Shown here piece by piece: positions 1 to 13,712 of a stretch of DNA of 64,000 nt (position 1 is its first letter; each line of letters begins with the position of its first letter). The notes below the pieces were generated by a model, which saw nothing but the letters and a program-made list of their open reading frames with translations, was not told the DNA's origin and ran no database searches. The stretch comes from Apophysomyces variabilis (Eukaryota; Mucoromycota; Mucoromycetes; Mucorales; Mucoraceae): positions 62,001 through 126,000 of the forward strand of contig MZZL01000388.1 in assembly GCA_002749535.1 (NCBI GenBank). Reading direction: 5' to 3'. A program made the translations under genes and the position numbers.

Positions 1-1686
1 TTGCCGCTTCCTCTAGATCTCTTTTGTTCGTAGACAGCCATCAGTAAGTTGTATTTCCTCATTAAGTTTTCTAGTAATAAGTGGACTCTTCGGAAACATT
101 ATTTCTTCTTTCGTTTGGTTGATCTGCTAAAAGTGGCCGACTACCGAGCATCCGTTTCATATGAATATTTCAGCAGACAATCTCACAAGCGTAACAAGTA
201 GGTAGCTTGCATTATTATAAAGTGATACTTGTTCTAGGTCTAAATGACCACATGTTATATTCAATGCATACCGTTACAGCTTCATAAGACGCGTGGACTT
301 CAAGGCCACCAACAGAAGAAGTCACCAATAGTGAACTTCTCTTAGAGCTAAATGCTACATGGCCAGCCTGGTTTGGAATCGCTTATTATGAGGTACCAAA
401 TTGTTGACGTAAATTCGTCTTTTCAGTTCTCCGTAAGATCCATGGTACGCCATGAAATGCTTGGGTGAATTATGGCTTAATAATTACCGGATTCCTTCTA
501 TACGAACTGTCTTATGCTACTGAAAGAAGAAGGAAACCATGTGACTTTCCAAGTTAATTTTGTCAAAAGGAAAATATGCTGAAGCAAAAACATCTAAATT
601 TGTCTACGGTAGAAGCAGTTGGTTTCCCGATTGCTCTGTTCAGTTCTTCATGCTTCGCATGGAAATCAAGAACGGAGAAATTGAAAAGCTGCTTACGCGT
701 TTTTGTGTCCCAACGCTATGTAGGAAAACTGTGATGATGAACGCTTCAGAATGAACTTTCTTTCTTGTGTTCCCCTATGAAGGACCCTAAAAAAAGCATT
801 GATTATGGCGTCAATTAGCTCTTTTTCCGCGCGAGTGCATTCTAATTAGGATGCAGACAAGACCGTGTCCACCCGTCTCCGATGCATGGGTTGTCTTGCC
901 TTTTACGAATTGAAGGAATGATTTCATTTCTTAGCAAACTTATAGGGCAGTTCGGCAAACATCGTAGTGCGAATGCAAGGGATAAAGCCTATTTTTGATC
1001 TGGAAAGGTTACAAATGGTATCCCGACCCGGATCCCTTCGATCCAGCATGTGAAGAGGTAAAAGAATTAGTGTTTGTTTCTTTCTTTTGTTTCGTTCTTT
1101 TGCTCTATTCTGTCTTCATAGACTAGTACAACGAAGTGGCAGCCTAAAGACGGAACAAGATGCGTTTGGGGTTATACAGGATATCGAATGAAGAGGTCGA
1201 TATAACAAATAAACCCTTGTCGGGAACAAAAGTGGATAAACCCCGGAAACGGATTGGAGACCCCATTTTTGCGGGGTAACGGGTCAACACGGAAGTCAAG
1301 CGCTTATGCAAAAAATTCACGTGCGGAGGTTTGCCGCCCTGAGACAGAACCGATGAATCTAACACTCCGCGTGGGAAAAGCGTCATCTCTTATGGAATCT
1401 TTACTTCATTAAAATTAAGACTCAGACAAAACGTGTTTGACAACGCACTTGGTGTACGCAAGCAACATGCATATACAAAACGCTCCATCATCCTAGCAGT
1501 GTATACTTTGTAACAAAAAAGGCAGAAAGAAATCATCCATGAGGAAGACTCTTTCTTTTTTTTTTCACTTTAATTCATTTTGCAGCTGTTGCAAAACTAT
1601 CTGTACTACAGTCTTATATACATCTTTTTGAAAAATGGGGAAAAATAAATGGGAAAATAACAGAAGGATCAAACATGTTTTCCAAT
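1..1686. other. intergenic, no gene recognised
   Basis: Only short, unrelated open frames (60-80 codons) are present, with no recognisable domain, codon bias or splice-linked continuation. The right end should hold the 3' UTR of the minus-strand GAPDH gene. A T-run sits near 1557-1570. Nothing else was seen. Confidence 0.5.
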
Positions 1687-4373
<2,687 letters not shown>

Positions 4374-6437
4374 TTAAAAGTTTTCAAAGTTGAGCTTGGT
4401 CAATTCGACCGTATACCAAATTTTTTGTTCAATCTCCTCGTCTATTGCTTTGCCGCCAGCACGAAGCTCGTCAATGATTCCATTAACGTGTTCCTGCCAC
4501 GATTCAACTGCAGTCTGGCCATGCTTTTTCAGCTCCAGCAGTTGTTTGGCTGAAAGGCTAGTCAAGGCTTTATGTCGGTGATGATGCTGCTCAAAAGCAT
4601 CCTTGAACTCGTATTCCACGTGGACTGAACACTCGTTCACAAAGGCAGCAAAATTGAAAGACACCAATATAACATGTCGGTATACGTCTTCTAACGAAGA
4701 AAGTCGGATAGGTCGCGTCTTCATCGAATAATGAAGCACTCGCTCCATTTTAAAAACAGGACTCTTGGACTTTCGCAAATGCTTATACTGCTCTTCAACC
4801 AAAGAGCTATCCACGTCCGATAATCCCAAGTCACACAGCGCAGATGCAAATGTGCTACATCGGATAGCCTTGTCGTGAGAGAAAAAATAGATAATGTGAG
4901 CTTTGTGATCTCGTTCACTCTCCTTTTCCTTGCGCTCTTTACCTGCAAAAATGTTGCCGTATCAGATGCACTAAGGCGAGAAAATCGAAGGTATGTCTGC
5001 TCCAACAGGGATGACATAGTCACCAAGTTATCACAATAACTGAGCACCACAAGCTGGATTGAAATCAATATATTGACCTTTTGAATTATTCTATTCTTAC
5101 CATATTCAAGAGACGGCTCGCTATATCAATGCCTTCCACGCCGAATGCGGTAGTCTTAGCTATGCAGTTCGACTGTTGGCTGTCAAAAGCCATGAATAGG
5201 ATGTCTAAATATCTATCAAATTGGGTGCGACATCCATAGGTGTCTTTCCTTAACGTATCCAGGAACAAGCATTCAGCGAGTAGGGATGGTTGGTCTATCC
5301 AGGTATAAGAAGAAAAGAAAACGGTATTTTGCTTTGATGTGTACCTTTCCTGGTTTTTATATCATGTTCCAGCACGTTCAGCAACACATTCAAGACAATT
5401 CGATGGCACTAGATTAACCACATTCTTGTTTTAGAGGAATATTATCGAAAAAGTATGTTTACTTTTAATGTTACCTTCATCTGCATATCTATCTTGTCTT
5501 TCTTCATGGAGGACAAACAGCGAGCAACTAGATGCCAAAAATCATCGAACTCGTCTAGTCCGCACTCTGGGATCTCATCTTTCATGATCTCTTCGTCCTC
5601 CTCACTGAAATAACGGGATAAGGAAACCTTTTTTCTCGGTTGGCCGCCATGAACCTGAAACATTCTAAGGGTTTCGGCAAAGACAGACGGTCCAAATGTC
5701 TCCAGCAGATGATGGAGTAGCCGGCCGGCTTTCAAGCATGATTCCTTGAAATACACCTTTTGTTTTTTTTGCATCACTGGTGGTCTCAATAAGACCCCGA
5801 TCAGCAGAACAATGATGAACCTAGGTAGAAAGACGAATGGATTTGGATCCACTGATCTACAAAATGGCAACTTACTGTGGAGGCTTCCGTTTGGATCCAA
5901 TACTCATATCAATGATGTCCATGGCAGCATCGACTAGACAAAAAGTGAACTATGTATCACTATCCAATGCATATTGGTCTGAAGAAACATACTGTGACCG
6001 ACGTCCACATAATCTTTGATCATGCGCTGCAGCTTCGGCTGTATAAGCTCTCCATCCGTGCATGATCTATTGCGTTGGTTTCCAAAAAAATACTGGTATA
6101 CTTCCAGTTTCTCAGGATCTAATGCCAACATTTCGTGTGCTGGCCATTCTTCAACATCATTGTCACCCGAGGTAAACATTAAGAAGATTCGACCTCTCTA
6201 CAATGGACAATGAGTTTCGCTAGTTTTATTTTATTATCTTTCTATCTTCTTATATTTCAACCAACGACAAATGTGTGGGCTAAAGGAACGATATCTCACT
6301 TGATCTATACGATGCGACAAAATCGACATTATGGATTCTGGATCAAACAGAGAAAAACGGCAAGAAATAGGGGAACGCTGTTCCTTTTTTGCTTCTTGTG
6401 ACTGAATATTCCCAGCAAGACGCGAAGCAAAGCTCAA
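4374..6437 (-). CDS. unrecognised multi-exon protein
   Basis: I do not recognise the family. Eight exons join in a consistent phase: about 6437-6300, 6197-5993, 5933-5876, 5784-5475, 5408-5345, 5294-5101, 5053-4943 and 4868-4374, about 524 residues, all with GT-AG introns. The product looks helical and soluble, with Leu/Met-rich segments and no obvious signal or membrane segment. Visible motifs include an acidic stretch YFSEEDEEIMKDE near the middle, a His cluster HHHRHK near the C-terminus, and an ending in KLNFENF. The 5' end is uncertain: an in-frame TAG precedes 6437, so either an upstream exon is missing or translation starts at an internal ATG in exon 1. The gene diverges from the DHFR gene. 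A repair or chromatin scaffold is possible but is only a guess. Confidence 0.7.
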
Positions 6438-6683
6438 CTAAGCGAGCATTTTACCTCTTCTCCTTGTATGAAAAGGATAGACATTGACTTGTTGCTTTTC
6501 TCCCGTGTATCACACTATATCTGTTCTTAAAACTACGTCAACGAAGAGAACGAAAAACGTAGTGCGAGAACTTCCAAAACGGTTCTGAACGAGGGAATCC
6601 AGTCTATTGCAAAATTCAATGACCGATAAGGATAGTCAAAAACTTATCATTTTGCTGTCTGTTTGCCTGTTATTCGTATACGA
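6438..6683. promoter_or_regulatory. divergent promoter region, unknown gene / DHFR
   Basis: About 246 bp separate the first supported exon of the minus-strand unknown gene from the DHFR start codon. It must hold both 5' regions, and possibly a missing first exon of the minus gene. I see no clear TATA element on either strand. Confidence 0.4.
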
Positions 6684-7404
6684 ATGGTCAATTTCGCACT
6701 GGTAGTGGCAGCCACAGAAGAACTTGGTATTGGTATACGAGGCGGTCTGCCATGGCGTATTCCTAAAGACATGGCGTTCTTTAAACATGTCACAACCCAT
6801 GTACCTACTCCAACAGCGACAAATGCGACAGCCATGCATGGCGCTCAACAGAATGCTGTCATTATGGGTCGAGTGACGTGGGAATCGATCCCTCCCAAGT
6901 TTCGTCCACTTCCTGATCGTTTTAACCTGATCGTGTCACGAAATACTACCTACGACTTGTAAGAAGAAAATGATATATCCGAGGCACAGAAAAAAAGAAA
7001 GAACAGGATGGTTCTGATAGAAGAGAGGATCAGGGTACTGAATCCACACGTTTTATTACTGCAGGAACCTGGACAACGTTACTATTTCATCCAACGTAAA
7101 GTTAGTCAGTTCACTGGATGAAGCATTGGGCTCAGTAGATCCAGATCGTCATCCACGTGTATTTGTCATTGGTGGTGCTCAAATCTATCAGTTGGCCATT
7201 GAGCGTCCGGAGTGCACTCACCTTGTCGTTACTCGGATCCATTCCAAAATCGAATGCGACGCGTTTTTCCCCAAGATTGACACGAATATTTATCGAATGG
7301 CCACGCATGAAGAGCTTGAAGCTTTTGTACAAAAGGAAATACCGGCAGGTCCCCAAATATACAAGGACATCCAATATGAATTTACATTGTACATCCGTCG
7401 ATAA
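6684..7404 (+). CDS. dihydrofolate reductase
   Basis: Reduces dihydrofolate to tetrahydrofolate with NADPH, supporting thymidylate and purine synthesis. Two exons, 6684-6958 and 7065-7404, encode 204 residues, typical for DHFR. Motifs in order: GIGIRGGLPWRIPKDMAFFK (about 15-34) holding the substrate-pocket Trp24 and the acidic residue Asp29; VIMGRVTWESIP for cofactor binding; RFNLIVSR; and FVIGGAQIYQLAI, the second NADPH-binding motif. The acidic catalytic residue is Asp at the five-after-Trp spacing, as in bacterial enzymes, where I would expect Glu in many fungi. An in-frame upstream ATG at 6663 exists, but MVNFALVVAA fits the family start better. The GH31 gene follows 245 bp downstream on the same strand. 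Confidence 0.96.
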
Positions 7405-7649
7405 GAAAAAAAAGAGTTTTTGCTACCCCCTTTCTTCCTCTTCCTCGTTCGATAATTCTCTCTCATATTTTTACTTTCCATTGTATAACAACCACACCGT
7501 ATAACAATAAAGCATGTGACCTGAAAAGTACGACGTATGGCGCAATCCCAAATCGCTTTGTTAGATGTTTCGCCTTCCCCACCCTTCCTTAACCTTTTAC
7601 TTCTCTGTTCCCACGGCACTCACACAGAAACTATAGAAAAGGCTTCATC

Positions 7650-10267
7650 ATGCGTCAATGTATCCCTGAAGGGTTTATCCTTGACGAAGAAATCCATTAT
7701 CCTTTAAGCTACCGCAATCTAATCGGAGATACGGTCGAAATATCCGTAGTAGACGCTAAAGTCATTCATGTTCGCTGTTCTCGTTCCAAAGAGAGAAAAG
7801 AGGAAGAAGATACTCGTTTCATGCGTAAAGAGGCTGCCCCATATCATCTACAATCCGAACAAGAATATGATCAAATGGAGACGTCTGCTTTGCGGCTGAA
7901 GATCTATCGGGATCCCTTCCGTCTTGTATGGTCCGATCTTGATGACAACGTCTTTGCCGAAGATCTGCCCCACAGAGCCTATGCCTACGATTTAACCGAC
8001 GATGGCGTGTGGCATTATCAGCGTCGACGAGAAGATGACAAATACTACGGATTAGGAGAGCGCACAGGGAATATGAATTTGAGCGGTCGCCGGTTCCGGT
8101 TGAAACGGGTGGATTGTATGGGTTATGATGCCGAGAAACAAGACCCCCTCTACAAATTCTCGCCTTTCTATGTCACTTTGACCCATCGAGGGGCTACGGC
8201 CCACGGTATTTATTATCGCAATTTCTCTGAAACGACGTTTGACTTTGGCAACGAACTCGATGCGGTAAAAACAAAAAAAAAAAAACAAAGAGATGGTTCT
8301 TTTTTACAATAGAGTGTCTATTTCATGGATGAAACGCCTTTTTCATTTTGCTCAACGTTAGGTTTGGGGACCTTACATGTATTACCATGCAGATGCAGGC
8401 CCGTTAGATTACTATCGCATCTACGGACCTTCAGTACCAGGGGTTGTTCGTGCTTTTGGTCATCACTTGGTCGGCAAGCCCCGCCATCTGCCACCGCGTT
8501 ATGCTTTCGGTTACCTCGCTTCTTCGATGGCTTATGCCGAGGCAGGAAATGCACAGGAGGCCCTGGAAATCTTTCGAAAACGTTGTTACGAACACAAGAT
8601 CCCGTGTGATGCTATGCATCTCTCGTCGGGCTATACACTGAGAAACGGAGATCGTTGTGTTTTTACTTGGGACCATCAACGCTTTCCCGATCCAGAAGCA
8701 CTGGCAGCCGACTACAAAAAGGCAGGCATGCAGATTTTTGCTAATATCAAACCCTGGTTGTTGCAGAGCCATCCGGATTATGACCGTATGGCAAGCGAAC
8801 GAGGATTTGTGTGGGATGATGAACGCGACAAACCTTCAATTCTCTGGCAGTGGCGAGGCGGCATCCACACCATGGCGCCGGCCAGTTACATTGATTTTAC
8901 TAGCAAAGCGGGCTACAACTATTGGAAGGAGAGAACCAAAACACAATTGCTTGACAAAGGCTATGGTCTTTGGCTGGATAACAATGAATTTACTACTCTG
9001 GATGATTTCCATACGTATGCGGGGGAAATCAAAGCAAATCACTTCTTTGGTCCTCTTCCAGTGATTGAGGGCAAGACAAAAGGAAGGATAGCCGGTACGC
9101 CTCTTCAAACCTTGATGATGATACAGGCTTCTTATGAAGCACTAAGGGAACACCAGCCGAACGTACGGCCCTTTTTGATTACACGATCACTGGTTCCGTA
9201 TGGACATCAGCTTGTCTGTCAGACATGGAGTGGGGATAACATCACGGCATGGAAGACAATCCAATACAACATCGCAATGGGAGTGGGTGCTAGTTTATGT
9301 GGGGTTGGTATGTATGGTCATGATGTGGGAGGCTTTGCTGGACCACGACCCGATCAAGAATTGTTCGTTCGATGGGTTCAACAAGGCATTTTCTGGCCGA
9401 GATTCTGCATCCATTCCAATAATTCGGATGGCACCGTGACAGAACCATGGATGGTTAGTCTGTAAAAATTTCCTTTTTTAGTTTTTAAACTCTTTCTCTA
9501 TTTCTCAGTATCCCGAGGTCCTCCCTGTGATCCGCAAAGCAATCGAATTCCGTTACAGGCTAGTTCCTTACCTGTACTCTCTCTACGTCACTCTCTATCA
9601 TCATGCATGTGAACCACTGATTCGTCCTGTGTTTTACGATCATGCCAACGACGTGACCACACATGATCAGCAAACCGAGTTTATGCTAGGCCCCAATCTC
9701 CTCATTGCACCGATTTTTACCCAGGGCCAATCCCAACGCGCAGTATATCTCCCAAGTGGCGGATGGTATCATTACCAGACAGGTGAATACTACGAAGGAC
9801 ATCAGGTGGTTGAAGTATCAACCAGCCTTGAGGACGAAGCAGCACCGTTCTTTGTTAAGGCGGGATCGATCCTATGCCTTGGTAAAGTCATGCAGCACAC
9901 CGGAGTGCATCCTGACGATGAGCGCAGGATACAGGTCTTCCCGGATCGGGATAGGAAAGAATCACCTCAGCAGCGCACCTTCCATCTGATCGAAGACGAT
10001 GGGAGCAGTCTATACCACGAAACAGGAAATGCCTATATGCAGGCAATGGTTTGGATGGAAGCCAACGAAAACGAAATCCGTGTAGGCATTGATATCGAGA
10101 AAGACGGATATTTCCCGGATTATGATACGCTCTGGGTCACCTGTCCAATTCCCAGCGAGACGCGCAAATTGATCCTTCACGATTCTCAGACGGTTGCCTC
10201 CACTGATGGTACTGAAGAAACATCAAAACCGTTGTCGATCAAGCTGAAGGCCCAGCCCTCGATATGA
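7650..10267 (+). CDS. GH31 family alpha-glycosidase
   Basis: Retaining alpha-glycosidase of family GH31. Three exons (7650-8264, 8362-9453, 9509-10267) join in phase 0 to give 821 residues. The N-terminal beta-sandwich is followed by the TIM barrel. The nucleophile motif is GLWLDNNEF with Asp411, where classical alpha-glucosidases have WxDMNE. The acid/base motif is WSGDN with Asp497, and HDVGGF follows. The C-terminal beta domains run from about residue 620. There is no signal peptide or membrane segment, so the enzyme is probably cytosolic. The exact substrate (maltose-type, alpha-galactoside, N-acetylgalactosamine or other) cannot be fixed from the motif. The stop lies only 69 bp from the stop of the convergent kelch gene. 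Confidence 0.93.
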
Positions 10268-10336
10268 ATGCGCTAGACAAAGGAAAAAGCAAAAGAAACA
10301 GGGCATGTGCGTTTTTTTTGTTTTGTTTTTTTCTTT

Positions 10337-12415
10337 TTAGGTAGTAGTAGGACCCCTACTACTACTGGAATGACCGTAACTTTTATTGCTCTGTTGATCC
10401 ACAGAAATAATATTGCTATGATTATTATGGTTATTATTAGGATGATTGTAAGATTCTGTCTGTTGCATTGCTTTAAATCGAAGCATTAAGTCGTCTCCCC
10501 ACGACTCTAGATGAGGATAGTGTTGACTAAGTCGTCCCAGAAGAAAAGGGTGAGAGGCGCTATGCATTGAAGAATGACTTCCATTGGAAGAAGAAACAGA
10601 GTATAGACTTTTGCGCAAATTTCTAACTGCTAGGTGTTGTTCTCTCCACTCAGAGTCCATTTGGTCATTGAAACCAACCCATTGGATAGACACAACGGAT
10701 TTGGAGGAAACGACCGAAGCTGTTCGTTGTGGGAACGTGGGAGTCGTAGGTGTCAGCGTAGTTGTACTACCATTTCGTGGAGGTAAGGTGTCGGTCTTTG
10801 TTAAGCCATCGCCGAGATTATTTAGCACGGCCTGCATCCACAATGTGTTTTCGCTTGGAGGTCGCGAGGAGGATGAAACAGGACTTTGATCCTGTGAACA
10901 CTGAAGCGACGTTGCGGATGTATCTGATGTTGCTGCTGGTGCTGGTGTCAACTCTATAGCTGGTGCCTGAGCATCCATTGCTGGGTTGGTTTGTGGGCTG
11001 GGGTATGGGGATGATAGTTTCGTTTGCTGGATGGCTGTCATGGAAGCCGCAGCTTGACGATCCAGCGATAATGCTGTATTATTCTTGCTGATGGGACGAT
11101 TATCAGCAAGTGTACGTGGGATAGAACTGAACCTCGGATTTCGCGATCGTCGGTGTTCTTCACGCTGGCGGCGACGTCGCCTGGTCCAGACCAACAGTAG
11201 ACCAATGGCGAGGACCATAGAGCCAACCACGGCCACCGCGATACCTGCGATGGCTCCTCCAGCGAGCGGGTTGGCCGCATTGGTCGGGACCTCTTCGGCG
11301 CGTAATTGGTTATTGTTGCCTTGGTCATCGACGGCGAGCATCTTGGGAACACACGGCAGAAGCCAAGTCATCGTTTGTACGTTGAGAAAGAGAGGGTCAA
11401 TTGCACGAGCACTGGTTCCGTCGACCCCGCCGTGAAACATCAACGTGGTGTCACTAACAAAAACACCAGCATGTCCGCTTCGGACGGCCGGTGCACGACC
11501 AATAGGCTTCCATTCCAGATGGTCTGGAAGGTGGGATAGGTCGATCTGCCAGGCATCATCGAGGAGCTTTTCATTGTCTGTTTGACCACCAAAAACAATG
11601 GCTGTTTGATTGAATTGGTTCATGTTGGCATGTATACGTGGTGTGGGTGATCTGGCACCGTGAAAAGAATGAGTAGGGCGATGGGTGGTGAGGGTGTTGG
11701 TATCAAAAACGGTGCACAGGTCGTCGGTTCTGTTGTTGGTCGCTCCAAAGCATGCCAGAAGCCATTGGTGATACTGAACCATGGTATGGCCGCCCCTTGG
11801 GTTTGTCATACCGAGACGTATCCAGGAATCACCTGGCCATGCCAACTTCCATATATCATTAAGGGGTTGATGCTGTTTGTCGAAGCCACCCCAGACATAA
11901 AAGTCTTTGCCCACTAGGGCAGAAGTGTGTGCATGTCTGGAAGGAACAGTGTGGTTGAAATCCGAGACGTGTGGTTGCCCGAAGAGAGAGACGAGGGTGC
12001 GAGAAGGGGGATGGTAATGGGTGGTGTGTCCATAGCGTGGTAATGTAGAATGGTTGGTTGGATGAGTAATGCCATTGGCATCGATACGAAAAGAAGCGGG
12101 AGAGGCAAGAGAATCTGTATTCAAGTCTAACCCACCCAGGACATAAAACGAACCATCCGGAAGTAATGTTGTAGTATGATGTTTCCGGGATAGACGTCCT
12201 ATGAGTGGGTGACAGGTAAAGGTCATGAAAAAAAAAAGGAATGAATGAAAGAAGAGAAAGAAGGAAAGAAAAATCCAATGGCAGCTGCTTCTAATAATAA
12301 AAAAAAAATGGGTATAGCAATTGTCCTGGTACACTTGGTGATACAAAGCCATGCGAGTAATAATACTTGACGATGGCTGACTTTGAAGATGAAGGGAACA
12401 AACAAAATCAATCAT
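10337..12415 (-). CDS. kelch-repeat single-pass membrane protein
   Basis: One long exon, 692 codons from the ATG at 12415. About six kelch-like blades are visible, with landmarks RKHHTTTLL...FYVLGG, RYGHTTHYH, RHAHTSALVGKDFYVWGG, RGGHTMVQY, AIVFGGQTDNEKLLDDAWQI and RSGHAGVFV. These imply a beta-propeller. A transmembrane helix follows (GIAVAVVGSMVLAIGLLLVW), then an Arg cluster RRRRRQR and a roughly 230-residue Ser/Thr/Pro-rich tail. This suggests the propeller is outside or lumenal and the tail cytosolic. The N-terminus is uncertain: the Phe-rich stretch before MTFTCHP could be a signal anchor or an unspliced pyrimidine tract, and a start at 12226 (629 residues) is possible. A TATA element lies near 12494-12501. 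The ligand or partner is unknown. Confidence 0.82.
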   Translation of the reverse strand: MIDFVCSLHLQSQPSSSIITRMALYHQVYQDNCYTHFFFIIRSSCHWIFLSFFLFFHSFLFFFMTFTCHPLIGRLSRKHHTTTLLPDGSFYVLGGLDLNTDSLASPASFRIDANGITHPTNHSTLPRYGHTTHYHPPSRTLVSLFGQPHVSDFNHTVPSRHAHTSALVGKDFYVWGGFDKQHQPLNDIWKLAWPGDSWIRLGMTNPRGGHTMVQYHQWLLACFGATNNRTDDLCTVFDTNTLTTHRPTHSFHGARSPTPRIHANMNQFNQTAIVFGGQTDNEKLLDDAWQIDLSHLPDHLEWKPIGRAPAVRSGHAGVFVSDTTLMFHGGVDGTSARAIDPLFLNVQTMTWLLPCVPKMLAVDDQGNNNQLRAEEVPTNAANPLAGGAIAGIAVAVVGSMVLAIGLLLVWTRRRRRQREEHRRSRNPRFSSIPRTLADNRPISKNNTALSLDRQAAASMTAIQQTKLSSPYPSPQTNPAMDAQAPAIELTPAPAATSDTSATSLQCSQDQSPVSSSSRPPSENTLWMQAVLNNLGDGLTKTDTLPPRNGSTTTLTPTTPTFPQRTASVVSSKSVVSIQWVGFNDQMDSEWREQHLAVRNLRKSLYSVSSSNGSHSSMHSASHPFLLGRLSQHYPHLESWGDDLMLRFKAMQQTESYNHPNNNHNNHSNIISVDQQSNKSYGHSSSSRGPTTT

Positions 12416-12493
12416 TGTCGGTGCGTCAACTCTATTGTCTCTTGAACGAATATTGGATGCCCCTGTCGTGGCCACCTTGGGTGACCCCCCCCC

Positions 12494-12501
12494 CTTATAT
12501 A
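12494..12501 (-). promoter_or_regulatory. TATA box of kelch gene
   Basis: TATATAAG on the minus strand, immediately downstream (in gene direction) of a ten-base G run, about 80 bp upstream of the ATG at 12415. Its position supports the longer start for the kelch protein. Confidence 0.5.
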
Positions 12502-12544
12502 CTATAGTATTTCCAAACTTGTATTCCTTTATAGTCAATTGCAA

Positions 12545-13610
12545 ATCAATAATTGACTCGATTTTATTTACTATTATCGCGTAATAATTGTAGATAGCAT
12601 GGGATTATTTAGGCAAAACTTTAAACGTGATGCAACAGTTGTATGTGAAGTTGCTAGGTGCTGCACACTGTTCCAGATAAGTCGATGTATTAAATCAAAG
12701 TGGCTGCAGTAATGATACCTGATCTTGGCCTACATACTCCGCTGGGGACAATGATATGCACAAACACAGGCCAACTCGGCAAGCTCTATGGCAAAGGAAC
12801 AATTTATAGACATGGTACATTTGTCAGACACGTTAACTAGCTAATTTTGAGCTGCTCTGTTTTTGAGTAGCTTTGTGTCAGGGAAGGTTCAGCGCCAGAT
12901 CTGACCCGTGTTACTAACTATAACTTGCCGGACGGTTTTGACGATTGCTGGGATAAAAGTTGATCCTCAGCACTTCCATGTTCACCGCATCATTGCAGAT
13001 GTCCTAATAAATGAAAAACATGTGGCAAAGATAAAATTTTAGTGGCCGATATGTTGTCCTGACCTTCGACATCCAGCTGTCGCCTTCAGATTCCTAGCAT
13101 TATGGCAAATCCTTTTTGTGTTGCTGCTGAACGAAATGAATTACGAAGTCTTACCATTCAATGTTTTGTGCCTCGCACATAAGATGGCAACGGATACCTA
13201 TTATCGAACGTTTTAGCATGTCAGCAAATATTCGAAGCGTCTTTGTTTTAGTCGGTATTTTTCCGATGCTACACTACCACTTATATTAGCAGCCAGTGAA
13301 TATATCTTTCTCGCTCAACATATACTTTAGTCATGAGCGCAAAATAGCCTTAACATAAGCAGTCTCCTTGCTATCTTACCATGTTTGGACTGCTTCATGT
13401 GCCCTGCATGACAAGTCATTCAGGGCCAGAAAAGAAGAAAAATAATAGCCAATGGCGAAATACGGTTATTGGCCCTATGTTTTGCCAAGTCCATTGGAAA
13501 AAATGCCGCAGATTGAAATTCGGGGTGTATAAGCGTCAGGTGCTCCCCTTCATCTTCAAAGTGTCATGGACCGTTTAGCCTTCAATTAAAATTTACCGTT
13601 ATGCTTGTAA
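12545..13610. other. intergenic region
   Basis: Divergent spacer between the kelch and transporter genes. It is AT-rich with only short frames on either strand, and no domain, RNA gene or repeat was recognised. Its right end carries the transporter promoter. Confidence 0.4.
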
Positions 13611-13614
13611 ATCC

Positions 13615-13660
13615 TTATATATATAGCAGCCCTCTCTCTCTCTCTTTTCTTTTTTTCACT
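13615..13660 (+). promoter_or_regulatory. TATA box and pyrimidine-rich initiator of transporter gene
   Basis: TTATATATATAG (13615-13626) is followed by a long C/T-rich tract (13630-13658), about 60-95 bp upstream of the ATG at 13713. This TATA-plus-CT arrangement is typical of strong fungal promoters. Confidence 0.55.
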
Positions 13661-13712
13661 TACTTTAATCGCACCTTTTCTTCTATTAGTTTATTTTGAA
13701 GTAGTCTTCGCT

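Noticed and set aside
7586..7594. TTCCTTAAC, a U12 branch-site match upstream of GH31
   Set aside because: No ATATCCTT or GTATCCTT donor lies upstream at a suitable distance, so it is probably chance.
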